The notes below the pieces were generated by a model. That model had not been told where the DNA came from and did not search any database. It saw only the letters and a list, made by a program, of their open reading frames with translations. Below are positions 34,188 to 44,030 of a stretch of 57,842 nucleotides of DNA, piece after piece. The translations under genes were made by a program, and so were the position numbers. Origin of the DNA: an uncultured Alistipes sp. (GTDB taxonomy: Bacteria > Bacteroidota > Bacteroidia > Bacteroidales > Rikenellaceae); assembly GCA_959604655.1 (NCBI GenBank), contig CAUHCL010000002.1, forward strand, positions 1-57,842. Reading direction: 5' to 3'. How positions within the stretch are numbered: the stretch's first letter is position 1; each line of letters starts with the position of its first letter.

Positions 34188-35618
34188 TTATTTCACGTCG
34201 TTCCAGTCGTCGGTGCGGAACGGAACGGCGGGAATGCCGAAGAGATTCTTCAGATTGCAGGGGATGTAGTTGCGGAACGCGTAACGCACCGCCGCAGGCT
34301 CCTTCACCTCGTCGCTCCACACCGTAACGCTGTTGCCCGAAATCGAGGCCCGTGCCTTGCGGAACACGCGGTCGGGACCCGCTATCTCGAAGCCCTCGAT
34401 GGGCTCTCCGTACCACGGGCTCAGTCCCATGTCGGCGTTCGACAGCTTCACGGTCACCTTTCCGTCCTTGATCTCGTAAGAGTCCAGTTGCGGAGCCTTG
34501 GGCTCGAAACCGCTGCGGCCGTAGGTCTGCTTCAAGGCCAGCGCCGCCAGACGCTGCCCCACCTCGAATTTCTTGGATGGGTGGATGCAGCGCTCCGACC
34601 CTATATCGGTCGTGCCCGCCATACCGCAGTTGGGAATCTTTTTAAGCGCTCGCACCTGGGTCTCGACGAAGAGCGGATAGGCGATATCGCCCGAACCGCC
34701 GTAAACGTAGGGTGCTATCTGCGCATAGTAGAACGGCATCGAATCCTTTTCGTCGCCCCAGTCCTTGCGCCACTGCTCGACCATGCGGGCCATCATATCG
34801 TCGTAATGGTCGATATCGCCCAGATTGGCTTCGCCCTGATACCACAGGAAACCGCGCGCCGTGAAGTTGCGGATGGGCGCTATCATGGCGCAATAGAGCT
34901 CGCTGGGACGGATGCCACCCATATTGATCTTCTGCTCGTAGCGCTCCGCCGACACGCAATCCTTCAACGCGTCGAGAGGCATCCACGACTCCACGCGCGT
35001 ACCGCCCCAGTTGGTGGTTATCACGCCTACGGGAATGCCTTCGGCATGCGTAAGGGCATAGGCGAAGAAATACGACACGGCCGACATGTCGGCCACGCTC
35101 TGCGGCGAGGCGCAGAACCACTCCCCGCCCTCGCAATCCTCGCGGTCCTCGCCGTAAGAGCGGGCGCGCGGCACAGTGAACATGCGAATGTTGTCGGCTT
35201 CCTCGGCTCCCGACAGAATGTAGTCGATCGACTTCTCGACAGGCTGGCAATGGAATCCCTTCACGGGCATCTCCATGTTGCTCTGGCCCGAGCATACCCA
35301 CACCTCGCCTATGAGGATGTTGTCGAGCGTGATGCTCTCGCCGTCGCCGATGGTTATGCTCTGCGGCGTGAACGACGCTTCGGGAGTAGCCACCTTGACG
35401 GCCCAACGTCCCTCGGCATCGCTGCGTGTCAGTATCTTGGCGTCGCTCCACGACACCTCGACGGTCACTTTCTTGTTCGGCTCGGCCTTACCCCACAGGT
35501 TGACCTCGCTCTGCTGTTGCAGCACCATGTTGCTGCCCAGCACTTTCGGCAAAACGATCGTTGCCGATGCGCCTCCGAAGAGGCACACGGCAACGATCGT
35601 CGATAATAATCTTTTCAT
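34188..35618 (-). CDS. sialate O-acetylesterase, SGNH family
   Basis: Removes O-acetyl groups from sialic acids or other acetylated sugars. The 476-residue exported protein has a signal peptide (about 1-19) and the SGNH block I motif GQSNMEMP with the catalytic Ser. Later blocks include VITTNWGGTRVESWMP and LWYQGEAN. It is last in a galactose/beta-galactoside operon, 12 bases after galK. Its substrate could be acetylated host mucin glycans, released together with the sialidase at 26735. Confidence 0.9.
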   Translation of the reverse strand: MKRLLSTIVAVCLFGGASATIVLPKVLGSNMVLQQQSEVNLWGKAEPNKKVTVEVSWSDAKILTRSDAEGRWAVKVATPEASFTPQSITIGDGESITLDNILIGEVWVCSGQSNMEMPVKGFHCQPVEKSIDYILSGAEEADNIRMFTVPRARSYGEDREDCEGGEWFCASPQSVADMSAVSYFFAYALTHAEGIPVGVITTNWGGTRVESWMPLDALKDCVSAERYEQKINMGGIRPSELYCAMIAPIRNFTARGFLWYQGEANLGDIDHYDDMMARMVEQWRKDWGDEKDSMPFYYAQIAPYVYGGSGDIAYPLFVETQVRALKKIPNCGMAGTTDIGSERCIHPSKKFEVGQRLAALALKQTYGRSGFEPKAPQLDSYEIKDGKVTVKLSNADMGLSPWYGEPIEGFEIAGPDRVFRKARASISGNSVTVWSDEVKEPAAVRYAFRNYIPCNLKNLFGIPAVPFRTDDWNDVK

Positions 35619-35630
35619 CGCAGTATAGGT

Positions 35631-36776
35631 TTACATCTCCAGTTTGCGTGCTCCGTCCGAGATCACCACATCGTAAACCTTCGGTTCGTGGCCGTAAGCG
35701 GCGTTGAACTTCTCCTTGGCCGTGGCGATGAACTTGTCGTAGAGATCGGCTTTCACCAGGTTGATGGTGCAGCCGCCGAAGCCGCCGCCCATGATGCGCG
35801 AACCCGCAACGCCGCACTCCTTGGCAATGGTAGCGAGCAGGTCGAGCTCCTCGCAGCTCACCTCGTAATCCTTCGACATGCCCCAGTGGGTCTCGTACAT
35901 GCGCTCGCCCACGGTCTCCAGATCACCCGCCTCCAGAGCGGCGCAAACGTCGAGCACGCGGCGTTCCTCGCCGATGACGTAGCGGGCACGCATGTAGTCT
36001 TCCTCCGAGATCTTATCCTTCACGGCATCGAGCTGCTCCATCGTGGCGCCGCGCAGGGTCTCCTGACCCAGCACCTTCGACACGCGCTCGCACGACTCGC
36101 GGCGCTTGTTGTAGGGCGAACCCACCAACTCGTGCTTGACCACCGAGTCGAGCAGCACCAGACGGTAGCCGAACTTCTCGGGATCGAACGGGAAATAGGC
36201 GAACTCCATCGAGCGGCAGTCGAGACGCATCAGGTTGCCCTTCTTGCCGAAAACCGAAGCGAACTGGTCCATAATGCCGCAGTTCACGCCGCAATAGTTG
36301 TGCTCGGTAGACTGTCCTATGCGGGCAAGCTCGAACTTGTCGATCCGATCGTCGTTGTAGATGTGGTTCAACGCGAATGCGAAGGTCGACTCCAGAGCCG
36401 CCGACGACGACATGCCCGCGCCGAGGGGCACGTCGCCCGAGAATGCGGTGTCGAAGCCCTCGACCTTGCCGCCGCGCTTCAGAATCTCGCGCGCCACGCC
36501 GAAGATATAGCGCGCCCACGACTGCTCGGGTTTGTCTTCCTCGCGAAGACCGAACTCGGCATACTCCTGCAAATCGACCGAATAGGCGCGGATCTTGTCC
36601 GTTCCGTTGGGCTTGATCTCGGCCACCATACCCTTGTCGATGGCACCCGGGAAAACGAAGCCGCCGTTGTAGTCGGTGTGCTCGCCGATAAGGTTGATAC
36701 GTCCGGGCGAAGTGTACAACTCGCCTGCGGCGCCGAAATGCTCGGCGAATTTCTCGCGAATTAACTGAATGTTCAT
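35631..36776 (-). CDS. galK: galactokinase
   Basis: Phosphorylates galactose at C1 in the Leloir pathway. The 381-residue GHMP kinase shows the galactokinase signature GRINLIGEHTDYNGG (25-39), the phosphate loop PLGAGMSSSAALE and a C-terminal GGGFGGCTINLV. Full length. It is in one operon with galM and the GH2 glycosidases; a family A repeat separates it from the upstream glycosidase gene. galT and galE are not in the window. Confidence 0.96.
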   Translation of the reverse strand: MNIQLIREKFAEHFGAAGELYTSPGRINLIGEHTDYNGGFVFPGAIDKGMVAEIKPNGTDKIRAYSVDLQEYAEFGLREEDKPEQSWARYIFGVAREILKRGGKVEGFDTAFSGDVPLGAGMSSSAALESTFAFALNHIYNDDRIDKFELARIGQSTEHNYCGVNCGIMDQFASVFGKKGNLMRLDCRSMEFAYFPFDPEKFGYRLVLLDSVVKHELVGSPYNKRRESCERVSKVLGQETLRGATMEQLDAVKDKISEEDYMRARYVIGEERRVLDVCAALEAGDLETVGERMYETHWGMSKDYEVSCEELDLLATIAKECGVAGSRIMGGGFGGCTINLVKADLYDKFIATAKEKFNAAYGHEPKVYDVVISDGARKLEM

Positions 36777-36828
36777 GGTTCGTTATAGTTTAAGGTTTTC
36801 AATAAATGCTTATTATCGTTCGGCAGCG

Positions 36829-36920
36829 GTTCGCCGACGGCGGCAGGATTGCGCGAGCCTCGGGCGAGCCGCAGTCCGCCGCATGGGGCGGCGGCGAACT
36901 GCCGATATCGAAATATATTT
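36829..36920 (+). repeat. family A structured repeat, copy A5
   Basis: GTTCGCCGACGGCGGCAGG to GGCGGCGAACTGC, followed by an imperfect terminal hairpin CGATATCGAAATATAT. It lies between two genes of one operon. Confidence 0.75.
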
Positions 36921-36927
36921 CAATAAT

Positions 36928-38949
36928 TTACAATTTCACGTTTATCGCACGGCCGCTCCTTAGGGTGAAGTTCTGCTCGCGGCCGCCGTGCTCGGCAACT
37001 GTCACACGCAACTTGTCGCCCGACAAACGCTTCACGCGAATGTCGAAGTCGCTGCCGAAGGCGCGCACGTGGCTCAGGTTGGCATAGTCCCACTCCGACG
37101 GGATCTCGGGCTTCAGCTCGAAGCTGCGCATGCCCGTGGGGCGTATGCCGAACATGCCCTCGGTGATGATGCGGCAATAGAGTCCGCTCTCGGCCGAGAG
37201 GTGGCGCTGGCTGCCCTCGGGCCACGCCTCGATGGGATAGGGAACATGGTCGCCCAGCAGGCGGCGGTTCGAGTAATACGACAGCTGCTCGGTCATGAAG
37301 TCGGGATAACCCGCCGCATAACCGCCGCGCAGAGCGTAGAGCGTCGAACGGTCCCAGAAGGTCTCGCTGCCCTGCGCCGTCAGCAGACCGTCCTTGGTAT
37401 AGAGGTCCGAGCGGAACAAGGCGTCGATCGTGGCGGCCGCACGGTCGTAGATGCCCACGATGAGCGGCATGCAGATCCACGAACGCAGGATGTCGTTGCC
37501 CTCGTAGTAGCGGTAGGTCTCGTAGCCCTTCACGTTGGCGCCGAAGTGCGACTCGATGGCCGCGCGCATGGCCTTGGCGCGACGGCGGTAGTCGGCCGTC
37601 ACGGAAGCGCTCTTGCCGAGCGACTCGCCCAACCAGGCGGCCGACAACAGAGCGTCGTAGTAGAGCGTCGAGGTGCACAGGTTGGCATCGCCCGCGGGGA
37701 AGCGTCCCTCCAGCTCGTCGCGGTCGGACTTCACCACGCCCTTGTCGTTGATCTGACGCTTGCAATACTCCAGACACCACTCGATGAGCGGCCACAGTTC
37801 CTCGGCCTCGGCCCGATCGCCGCGCGTGAGCGCATAACGCGCCGCGCCGTAAGCGATCATGGCGCCGTCGCCGCGGTCGCCCGCGCCGTTCCATATATCG
37901 TCGCCCTCGGCGATGATCGAACTGGGTATGGGCTTGTACTCGTCGTTCATGAAACGCGCGAAGTGGCGGTAGGCATTGATGGCCGACTCATTTCCCACCC
38001 CGTAGCCGACGAAGGGGAAGAACGGGTTGACATACTCGGCCTGGTCGTTGGCCCAGATGGCCGCATAATAGCTCTCGCCGCCCGGGGCGTGCATGTATCC
38101 GCCCTTGGTCTTGCAGATGCTCTCGCTCGCGCGGATCTTGGCGTAGCGGAACTCGGTATCGATCACGTCGTCGGGGGTGTCGAGCACCAGATTGCCGTCC
38201 ATGTGGGCCACGAACGCCATGCGGTCGGCATACTCGGCATCGACGTCGGCCGCAACGGGCGCCGCCGCCTTCTCGTATGCCTGCACGGTAAGCGAGAAAT
38301 CGACGCTCTGCCCGGGCTTCAGTTCGTAAACGCCGCCGCCCTGCACGTCGGTGCGGATCACGTAACTGCCCTTGACACCGCGGGCGGGATCGGTCGTATA
38401 GGACTGCGACAGTTCGGGAATCTGCAACGCATAAGAGTTGTCGCCCGTGTTGCGGACGGTGTAACGCTCGCACAGCACGGGACGCTCCATCGAGGGGAAT
38501 ATCGTGCGGGTAAGCTCCAGCGCGGTGGTGCGGCCCGATCGGTCGGTGGTCTTGTAGTCCGACACCACGGTCATGGCGCCGTTGATATCGACCGTGCGGC
38601 TTCGCAGCGCGACGGGACGGTTATTGACACGCAGCATCGACGCCACGTCCACGTCGTTCTTGAACATGAGGCTGGCGTGCGTGTTGTTGGGCACGGTGCG
38701 CAGCATGGGGAACACCAGCGAGCGGTTCACGCCGAACGTGCCGTTCTCGTCCACGTTCCAGTAGAGAACCACGGCCATGAACTTGCCGCTCATCTCGATG
38801 TGGTCGGCATGGGGCGCCGTGGCGTCGTTCACCTCCATGCGGATGGTCTTGCCGTCGGGCATGATCGCCCAACGGTTCTGCGCCGTCGCCGTGCCACAGA
38901 GCGACAGGGCGAGCAGCGCGGCCGAAAAGAGTTTCATGACAACACGCAT
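36928..38949 (-). CDS. six-hairpin glycoside hydrolase-like protein, exported
   Basis: A 673-residue exported protein. Signal peptide (MKLFSAALLALSLCGTATA), an N-terminal beta-sandwich (about 25-260) and an (alpha/alpha)6 barrel (about 270-600; YAAIWANDQAEYVNPFFPFV, IWNGAGDRGDGAMIAYGAAR), then a short beta domain. The layout resembles MGH1/GH63-like and related inverting glycosidases. I cannot assign a CAZy family or the catalytic acids with confidence. The start overlaps the galM stop as TAATG; a second ATG four codons later is equally good. Confidence 0.75.
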   Translation of the reverse strand: MRVVMKLFSAALLALSLCGTATAQNRWAIMPDGKTIRMEVNDATAPHADHIEMSGKFMAVVLYWNVDENGTFGVNRSLVFPMLRTVPNNTHASLMFKNDVDVASMLRVNNRPVALRSRTVDINGAMTVVSDYKTTDRSGRTTALELTRTIFPSMERPVLCERYTVRNTGDNSYALQIPELSQSYTTDPARGVKGSYVIRTDVQGGGVYELKPGQSVDFSLTVQAYEKAAAPVAADVDAEYADRMAFVAHMDGNLVLDTPDDVIDTEFRYAKIRASESICKTKGGYMHAPGGESYYAAIWANDQAEYVNPFFPFVGYGVGNESAINAYRHFARFMNDEYKPIPSSIIAEGDDIWNGAGDRGDGAMIAYGAARYALTRGDRAEAEELWPLIEWCLEYCKRQINDKGVVKSDRDELEGRFPAGDANLCTSTLYYDALLSAAWLGESLGKSASVTADYRRRAKAMRAAIESHFGANVKGYETYRYYEGNDILRSWICMPLIVGIYDRAAATIDALFRSDLYTKDGLLTAQGSETFWDRSTLYALRGGYAAGYPDFMTEQLSYYSNRRLLGDHVPYPIEAWPEGSQRHLSAESGLYCRIITEGMFGIRPTGMRSFELKPEIPSEWDYANLSHVRAFGSDFDIRVKRLSGDKLRVTVAEHGGREQNFTLRSGRAINVKL

Positions 38950-40085
38950 TACTTGGTATAGAACTTATATATACATACCTGCGAGTAGGTCTCGTCGGGA
39001 TTCAGCACGATCGACGGGAAGTTGTCGTGGTTGGGCGCGTCGGGGAACTTCTGCGTCTCCAGAGCCACCGACTCGCGGAAGCGGAGAGGCTCGCCGTACT
39101 TGCCGTCATACGTTCCGTCGAAGAAATTGCCGCTGTAAAACTGAATGCCCACCTGGTCGGTAGCCACATCCATGCAACGGCCCGTCGAGGGGTCGTACAG
39201 AGTGGCTACGGTCTCCACCTGACCGTTGTTCTCGCGCGCGAGAACCCAGTTCATGTCGTAGCCGCGGCCGTTCTTGAGCTGCTCGTCGTCGGCCTCGATG
39301 CGTTCGCCGATCACGTGCGGCTCACGGAAGTCGAACGGAGTGCCCTCCACGGGGCGAATCTCGCCCGTGGGAATCAGACGCTCGTCGGTGGGCGTTATGG
39401 CGTCGGCCTTGATGGTCAGCACGTTGTCGGTGATGGCACCGCCGCCCTCGCCCTTGAGGTTGAAGAACGAGTGGTGCGACATGTTAACGACGGTGGGGGC
39501 GTCAGTCTTGGCCAAATAGAGCACCTGGAACTCGTTGTCGGGGGTGAGGGTGTAGGTCATGGTGATGTCCAGATTACCCGGGAACCCGTCCTCGCCGTCG
39601 GCCGCCAGATAGTGCAGCACGATGGCGTTGGGCTTAACATCCACCACATCCCACACGACCATGTCCACACCGCGGTTGCCGCCGTGCAGCGTCTGGCCGT
39701 TGCTGTTCTGCGGAGCGTTGTACTCCTTGCCGTTCAGAGTGAAACGGCCGCTGTCGATGCGGTTGGCCACGCGGCCCACCACGGCGCCGAGGAAACGCTC
39801 GCCCGTATTGTGTACGTAGCGGTCGAGTTTCTCGTAGCCCAGCACTATATCGGCCATCTTGCCGTCGCGGTCGGGCGTCCACAACGACACCACGCGGGCG
39901 CCGAAATTGGTCACCTGCATCGTCAGATCGCCGTTGGTAAGCGTGTAGAGCGACACGGGTTTGCCGTCGATCACGGCCTTGAAATTCTCCTCCTTCATCA
40001 GATCGAGCCCGTCGGCATCCGACTTTTTGCCGCAGCATCCCACTGCGAGAGCCATTGCGGCAAGGGCGAAAACAATTCGTTTCAT
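38949..40085 (-). CDS. galM: aldose 1-epimerase (galactose mutarotase), lipoprotein
   Basis: Interconverts alpha and beta anomers of galactose. The 378-residue protein has a lipoprotein signal ending AVGC, so it works outside the cytoplasm, a frequent Bacteroidota arrangement. It shows NFGARVVSLWTPDRDGK, GRVANRI, LHGG and VVNMSHHSFFNL, all from the mutarotase active-site region. Position between GH2 enzymes and galK suggests it prepares galactose freed outside the inner membrane for uptake. Confidence 0.93.
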   Translation of the reverse strand: MKRIVFALAAMALAVGCCGKKSDADGLDLMKEENFKAVIDGKPVSLYTLTNGDLTMQVTNFGARVVSLWTPDRDGKMADIVLGYEKLDRYVHNTGERFLGAVVGRVANRIDSGRFTLNGKEYNAPQNSNGQTLHGGNRGVDMVVWDVVDVKPNAIVLHYLAADGEDGFPGNLDITMTYTLTPDNEFQVLYLAKTDAPTVVNMSHHSFFNLKGEGGGAITDNVLTIKADAITPTDERLIPTGEIRPVEGTPFDFREPHVIGERIEADDEQLKNGRGYDMNWVLARENNGQVETVATLYDPSTGRCMDVATDQVGIQFYSGNFFDGTYDGKYGEPLRFRESVALETQKFPDAPNHDNFPSIVLNPDETYSQVCIYKFYTK

Positions 40086-40113
40086 AGGTTATGCTTGTCT
40101 TTCATTTTTTTCG

Positions 40114-41970
40114 TTACTCGGCATCCTTGGCAGGCAGCTCCATGCGGAATATGGCACGGATGCGCTCCATGTCGTACTTGCTGCCGCGGTCGTAGTAGTA
40201 TATTCCGTTCTGCTCCTGCTCGACGTCGGTGAGCTGCGTGTAGCAGTAGCCCCACATCTTGTCGTTCATCTCCAGCAAAACGCGCACCTGACCCTCCAGA
40301 CGCTTGTAGAAGTCCTCCTTCGTCTGAGCCGCGTCGCCGTAGCCCCATGCGCCGTCCTTGGCGGGGTTGGCCTCCATGCACTTTATGCCGCCGAACTCGT
40401 CGAGAATATAAGGTATGTCGCCCTCGTAGGTGGGGAACACGTAGGGATCGTTCAGCACGGGGCGGTTGAAGCCCACGTTGCCGCGCAGACGGGCCTGCAC
40501 CTCGGGAGCACGCACGAACATCTTGCCTCCGTTATAGATAATCTCGCGCAGACGCTCGGGATCCTGCTCGTAGTGGTGCTCGGTCCAGATGTCGGTCTTG
40601 ATATGGATGCCGCCGCTGACCGTATTGATCGGACGCGAGGGGTCGAGCTGCTTGGTAAGGGTGTAGATATCCGTAACGAAGCGGGGATACTGCGTCTCGT
40701 CGGGCCAGAACTCCTCGTTGAACGGGGTCCACGTCACCAGCGACGGATGGTTCATGTCGCGAACCACCAGATTGCGCCACTCCATGAGGAAATTGCGGGC
40801 CGCCTCCACGTCGTTGGCGTCCAGACCCCAGCTCGGAGCCTCGCCCCAGGTCAGATAGCCTAACTTGTCGGCCCAATAGTAGAAGCGCTCCTCGAAGACC
40901 TTCTGGTGCAGACGCGCGCCGTTGAAGCCCGCAGCCATAGAGAGTTCGATATCGTGCTTCAGGGCCTCGTCCGAAGGAGCCGTCCAGATGCCGTCGGGAT
41001 AAAAGCCCTGGTCGAGCACCAGACGCTGGTAGTAAGGCTCGTTGTTGAGATAGATCTTGTTGCCCTCGGTGTGGATCTTGCGCATGCCGAAATACGACTC
41101 GGCGCGGTCGATCGTCTTGCCCGAGGCATCCTTAAGTTCGAATACCACGTCGTAGAGGAAAGGCGATTCGGGACTCCACAGCTTGGCCTTCTTGATCGGC
41201 AGCGTAACCACCGAACCCGACGCCACGGGAGCCGTGTTGCGCGCCACCACCTTGCCGCCGTCGAGTACGCTCACCGTAAGCACGTTGCCCGCAGCATTAC
41301 GGCGCATGGTCAGCTCCATCGACACCTCGCCGCGGTCGATGTCGGTCACATACTTGACGCGCGCTATTCCGTTCGGGGCCACGGCCTCCATCCACACGGT
41401 CTGCCAGATACCCGTGGTACGGGTATACATACACTCGAACGGACCGTGACGCAGCGACTGCTTGCCCGCCGACTGCATGCGGCCGCGCAGATCGCTCTTG
41501 GCGCTCACGACCAGCGAGTGCGTGCCGCCCGCCTTGACGAACTTGGTGATGTCCACCGAGAACGAGTCCGAGCCGCCGAAGTGACGGTCGACGAACTTGC
41601 CGTCGATGTAAATCTCCGACTCGTAATATACGGCGCCGAAGTTCAGCAGCACATCCTTGCCGTCCCATGCGGCGGGCACCGAGATCTCGCGCTGGTACCA
41701 TATACAGGGTATGAACTCCTTGTGCTCCACGCCCGAGAGTTTGCTCTCGGGAGCGAACGGCACCGTGATCTTGCCGTCGAATCCGCGGCTGTCCTTCAAA
41801 CCGCGCTCCCAACCCGTCTTCACGGGATCGAGAGTATAACTCCACTCGCCGTTGAGATTGACCCAATCCGCACGTTCGAACTGCGGGCGGGGATATTCGG
41901 CGCGCGGCTGCGCCTGCACGCCTGCCCAGCACATAAGGGCAGCAACGGCCGCCATAAATCTGATCTTCAT
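40114..41970 (-). CDS. GH2 glycosidase A, beta-galactosidase-like, exported
   Basis: A 618-residue exported protein with signal peptide (about 1-20), sugar-binding jelly roll (about 25-200; GFDGKITVPFAPESKLSGV), Ig-like domain and TIM barrel (about 300-600). The acid/base candidate is Glu419 in TPFNEEF and the nucleophile candidate Glu525 in LDEFGG. It lacks the long C-terminal domains of LacZ. It is a close paralogue of the next upstream gene, collinear almost end to end. Substrate likely a beta-galactoside or related beta-glycoside, judged from galK and galM in the operon. Confidence 0.9.
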   Translation of the reverse strand: MKIRFMAAVAALMCWAGVQAQPRAEYPRPQFERADWVNLNGEWSYTLDPVKTGWERGLKDSRGFDGKITVPFAPESKLSGVEHKEFIPCIWYQREISVPAAWDGKDVLLNFGAVYYESEIYIDGKFVDRHFGGSDSFSVDITKFVKAGGTHSLVVSAKSDLRGRMQSAGKQSLRHGPFECMYTRTTGIWQTVWMEAVAPNGIARVKYVTDIDRGEVSMELTMRRNAAGNVLTVSVLDGGKVVARNTAPVASGSVVTLPIKKAKLWSPESPFLYDVVFELKDASGKTIDRAESYFGMRKIHTEGNKIYLNNEPYYQRLVLDQGFYPDGIWTAPSDEALKHDIELSMAAGFNGARLHQKVFEERFYYWADKLGYLTWGEAPSWGLDANDVEAARNFLMEWRNLVVRDMNHPSLVTWTPFNEEFWPDETQYPRFVTDIYTLTKQLDPSRPINTVSGGIHIKTDIWTEHHYEQDPERLREIIYNGGKMFVRAPEVQARLRGNVGFNRPVLNDPYVFPTYEGDIPYILDEFGGIKCMEANPAKDGAWGYGDAAQTKEDFYKRLEGQVRVLLEMNDKMWGYCYTQLTDVEQEQNGIYYYDRGSKYDMERIRAIFRMELPAKDAE

Positions 41971-42006
41971 CTATAAGCTATCTTTAATCGGTTAATAAAT
42001 ACAAAA

Positions 42007-43821
42007 CTACTGCTCGTAGCCCTCGGCCTTCATGCGGAATATGTCGCTCACGCGCTTCATGTCGAACTTGCTGCGACGGTCGTAATAGTATACTCCGTTC
42101 TGCTCCTGCTCGACGTCGGTGAGCTGCGTGTAGCAGAATCCGCAGATCTTGTCGCTGTGGTCCACGATGGCCTTCACCTGCGCCTCCAGACGCTTGTAGA
42201 AATCCTCGCGCGTGGGCGCGGCGTTGCCGTAGCCCCACGAATTGCCGCCCTCGGGCTGCGTCTCGGCGCACTTTATGCCGCCGAACTCGTCCAGCAGGTA
42301 AGGCACGCTGCCGTCGTAGTGCAGCTTGACTATCGCACGGTCGAAACCGCGGCTCGGGCCCTGCGGCTGGTAGAACTTCTCGCCGTCGAAAAGGATGTTA
42401 TGCAGCTTCTCGCCGTCCTGCTCGTAATTGTGAGCCGTGCAGAAATCGGAGATCACGTACAGACCGCCGCTCACGGTATTCACTGGACGCGAGGGGTCCA
42501 GACGACGCGTCTCGTGGTAGACGTCGGTCATGAAACGGCCCGCCTCGTTCGACGGAGTGCCCCACTCCTCGTTGAAGGGAGTCCACACCACCAGTGCGGG
42601 GTGGTTGCGGTCGCGCACCACGATATTGCTCCACTCCGAGAGGAAGTTGCGGGCGGCGCCCACCAGATTGTAGTTCTTGTCCCACGACGCCATCTCGCCC
42701 CAGACCAGATAGCCGAGCTTGTCGGCCCAGTAGTGGAAACGCTCCTCGAAGACCTTCTGGTGCAGACGCGCGCCGTTGAAGCCCGCCTCCTTCGACATCT
42801 CGATATCGCGGCGCAGAGCCTCGTCGGAAGGAGCCGTCCACACACCGTCGGGATAGAAGCCCTGGTCGAGCACCAGACGCTGGTAATAGGGTTTGTTGTT
42901 GAGATATATCTTGTTGCCGTCGATATGTATCTTGCGCATGCCCGCATACGACGCCACGCGGTCTATCACCTCGCCCGAGGCGTTCTTCACCTCGTAGACC
43001 ACATCGTAGAGGAACGGCGATTCGGGACTCCACAGCTTGGGATTCTTGATCGTAAGAACCGTCGGAATGCCCTGCACGGCAGAAGATTCGGCGCGGGCGA
43101 CGACCTTGGCGCCGTCCTTCACCGTAACCGTCAGGGTATTGCCGCCTGCCGAGCCGTAATAGGTCGGGATCACGGTCAAGCGGTTATTGTCGACGTCGGC
43201 AATCACCTGCACGCGCTCCAGACCCGATTTGTCCACGGCCTCCATCCACACCGTCTGCCAGATGCCCGTGGTGCGGGTGTAGCTGCAACCGTGAGAATAC
43301 TGCAACATCGACTGCTTGCCGCCGGGCTGCTCGCCGTCGCGCAGACGGCTCTCGGCATGCACCACCAGACTGTGCTCGCCGCCGTCGCCCACATAGTCGG
43401 TTATGTCGAACGAGAAAGAGTCCGAGCCGCCGTAGTGACGCCCCACGAAACGGCCGTCGATGTATATCTCCGACTCATAGTAGACCGCTCCGAAATTGAG
43501 CTTCACGCGCTTGCCGCTCCACTCCGACGGGATGCGCACCGTGCGCTGGTACCACACGCTGTTGATGAAGTCCTTGTAGCCCACGCCCGAGAGGTCGCTC
43601 TCGGGAGCGAACGGCACCGTGATCTTGCCGTCGAAACCTTTGCTTTCGTAGAAGTTGCGGTCGCGGCCCGACGCCGACAGATCGAGAGCGAAGCTCCACT
43701 CGCCGTTGAGGTTCACCCAGTCGGCACGCTCGAATTGCGGACGCGGGTACTCCGCGCGCGGCACTGCGAACGCGGCAGCCGCAAACAGAAGAGTCGCTAT
43801 GAATGAAAATCCGAATTTCAT
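42007..43821 (-). CDS. GH2 glycosidase B, paralogue of the adjacent enzyme, exported
   Basis: A 604-residue exported GH2 protein with the same layout as its neighbour: signal peptide, PRAEYPRPQFERADWVNLNG, jelly roll, Ig-like domain and TIM barrel with TPFNEEW and LDEFGG. The two copies look roughly 60 percent identical by eye, so this is a fairly old tandem duplication with likely different specificity. The ATG at 43821 is chosen; a TTG four codons earlier is less likely. First gene of the operon, with a good promoter 35 bases upstream. Confidence 0.9.
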   Translation of the reverse strand: MKFGFSFIATLLFAAAAFAVPRAEYPRPQFERADWVNLNGEWSFALDLSASGRDRNFYESKGFDGKITVPFAPESDLSGVGYKDFINSVWYQRTVRIPSEWSGKRVKLNFGAVYYESEIYIDGRFVGRHYGGSDSFSFDITDYVGDGGEHSLVVHAESRLRDGEQPGGKQSMLQYSHGCSYTRTTGIWQTVWMEAVDKSGLERVQVIADVDNNRLTVIPTYYGSAGGNTLTVTVKDGAKVVARAESSAVQGIPTVLTIKNPKLWSPESPFLYDVVYEVKNASGEVIDRVASYAGMRKIHIDGNKIYLNNKPYYQRLVLDQGFYPDGVWTAPSDEALRRDIEMSKEAGFNGARLHQKVFEERFHYWADKLGYLVWGEMASWDKNYNLVGAARNFLSEWSNIVVRDRNHPALVVWTPFNEEWGTPSNEAGRFMTDVYHETRRLDPSRPVNTVSGGLYVISDFCTAHNYEQDGEKLHNILFDGEKFYQPQGPSRGFDRAIVKLHYDGSVPYLLDEFGGIKCAETQPEGGNSWGYGNAAPTREDFYKRLEAQVKAIVDHSDKICGFCYTQLTDVEQEQNGVYYYDRRSKFDMKRVSDIFRMKAEGYEQ

Positions 43822-43855
43822 GATACAGTTCAAAAGTTACAGGTTAATATTCTTA

Positions 43856-43886
43856 CAAATGTACGTTTTTTTCGGCAAACGGCAAA
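43856..43886 (-). promoter_or_regulatory. promoter of the GH2-galactose operon
   Basis: On the minus strand TTTG (43883-43886), 19 bases, TACATTTG (43856-43863). A 7-bp inverted repeat CGTCGGG/CCCGACG (43889-43914) lies just upstream. It may be an operator or a second terminator for the previous transcript. Confidence 0.6.
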
Positions 43887-43978
43887 ATCGTCGGGGCGAT
43901 TTTTCGTCCCGACGCAAAGGCCCGCAGTCCGCGCAGCCGCACGGGCCGCATCGCCGCCGAGCGCGCACGCACGGAAAA

Positions 43979-44000
43979 GGCCGCCCCGAACGGGACGGCC
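43979..44000 (-). terminator. terminator of the permease-DUF5020 unit
   Basis: On the minus strand GGCCGTCCCG TT CGGGGCGGCC followed by TTTTCC; one mismatch in a 10-bp stem. Confidence 0.7.
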
Positions 44001-44030
44001 TCGCATATCGCATGCGACGCGCCGCACGCA

